NCBI GenBank assembly: GCA_900314655.1
Contig: OMWC01000024.1
Span: 1 to 51,426, forward strand
Length of the DNA: 51,426 nt
Source of the DNA: an uncultured Prevotellaceae bacterium
GTDB taxonomy: Bacteria; Bacteroidota; Bacteroidia; Bacteroidales; Bacteroidaceae
Direction of reading: 5' to 3'
Shown piece after piece: positions 51,321 through 51,426 of the stretch. Under the pieces are notes generated by a model that saw only the letters and a list, made by a program, of their open reading frames with translations, made no database searches and had not been told where the DNA came from. The stretch's first letter is position 1. Every line of letters starts with the position of its first letter. The translations under genes were made by a program, and so were the position numbers.

Positions 51321-51426
51321 ATTAATATTCACTACTGTCCCGTTAAAGTGGACTAATCGGTCTTTGAAATAATTGAATTACAGTCTTTTACGAGCAATTT
51401 TGAGAGTCAACGGTTTTGAATTTGTA
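51321..51426. other. Right window edge, no gene seen
   Basis: A short AT-rich stretch beginning CTGTCCCGTTAAAGTGGACT at 51334. It might be the end of an insertion sequence whose body lies outside the window, but nothing within the window confirms that. Confidence 0.35.

Overview
This 51.4-kb window comes from a Bacteroidota chromosome, most likely Prevotellaceae (Prevotella/Segatella-like). The evidence is a SusC/SusD pair with pectin enzymes, the rsfS-ftsH-cdsA and parA-parB-DUF5683-MltD-rel gene orders, many promoters of the Bacteroidota type (TTTG, about 20 nt, TAnnTTTG), and the absence of clear Shine-Dalgarno sequences. This assignment rests on gene content and motifs, not on a database search. 

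Layout. 1-2.6 kb: a lone VirE/VapE-type primase-helicase gene flanked on both sides by clustered TAGAGGG/CCCTCTA repeats. 2.6-6.6 kb: an OmpA-family envelope protein divergent from a TPR histidine kinase plus LuxR-type response regulator; two matching palindromes sit symmetrically between them. 6.6-6.7 kb: tRNA-Gln. 6.8-20.5 kb: housekeeping genes (rsfS-ftsH-cdsA; lpxB and surE; parA, parB, a DUF5683-like protein, an MltD-like transglycosylase, rel), with a GH5 glucanase and a pectinesterase among them. 20.5-28.8 kb: a small pectin locus (SusC, SusD, GH28, GH43, with the CE8 pectinesterase just upstream). 28.8-32 kb: a MerR regulator and alaS. 32-38.3 kb: an AraC regulator divergent from a Dcu transporter, asparaginase, porin and aspartase, which together read as an asparagine-to-fumarate pathway. 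38.3-42.8 kb: an outer-membrane beta-barrel protein followed by a LytS-type kinase and LytTR regulator. 42.9-44.8 kb: recA and a Fic protein. 44.8-51.4 kb: a visibly AT-rich accessory stretch of dense repeats and hairpins, then a run of minus-strand lipoproteins and secreted proteins (an M15 peptidase, three related lipoproteins of which one carries a YARHG domain, and two unknowns). 

The most unusual items are the repeat-flanked primase-helicase unit at the left end; a similar-looking dyad-repeat cluster with no gene at 45.1-45.5 kb; the symmetric operator pair at 3991-4048; the 22-bp-spaced repeats upstream of the beta-barrel/LytTR operon; and a duplicated 141-bp leader plus signal-peptide segment feeding two paralogous lipoproteins. 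Several intergenic repeat families also run into genes as in-frame peptide segments (LytTR regulator linker, kinase tail, Dcu loop, GH43 C-terminus).
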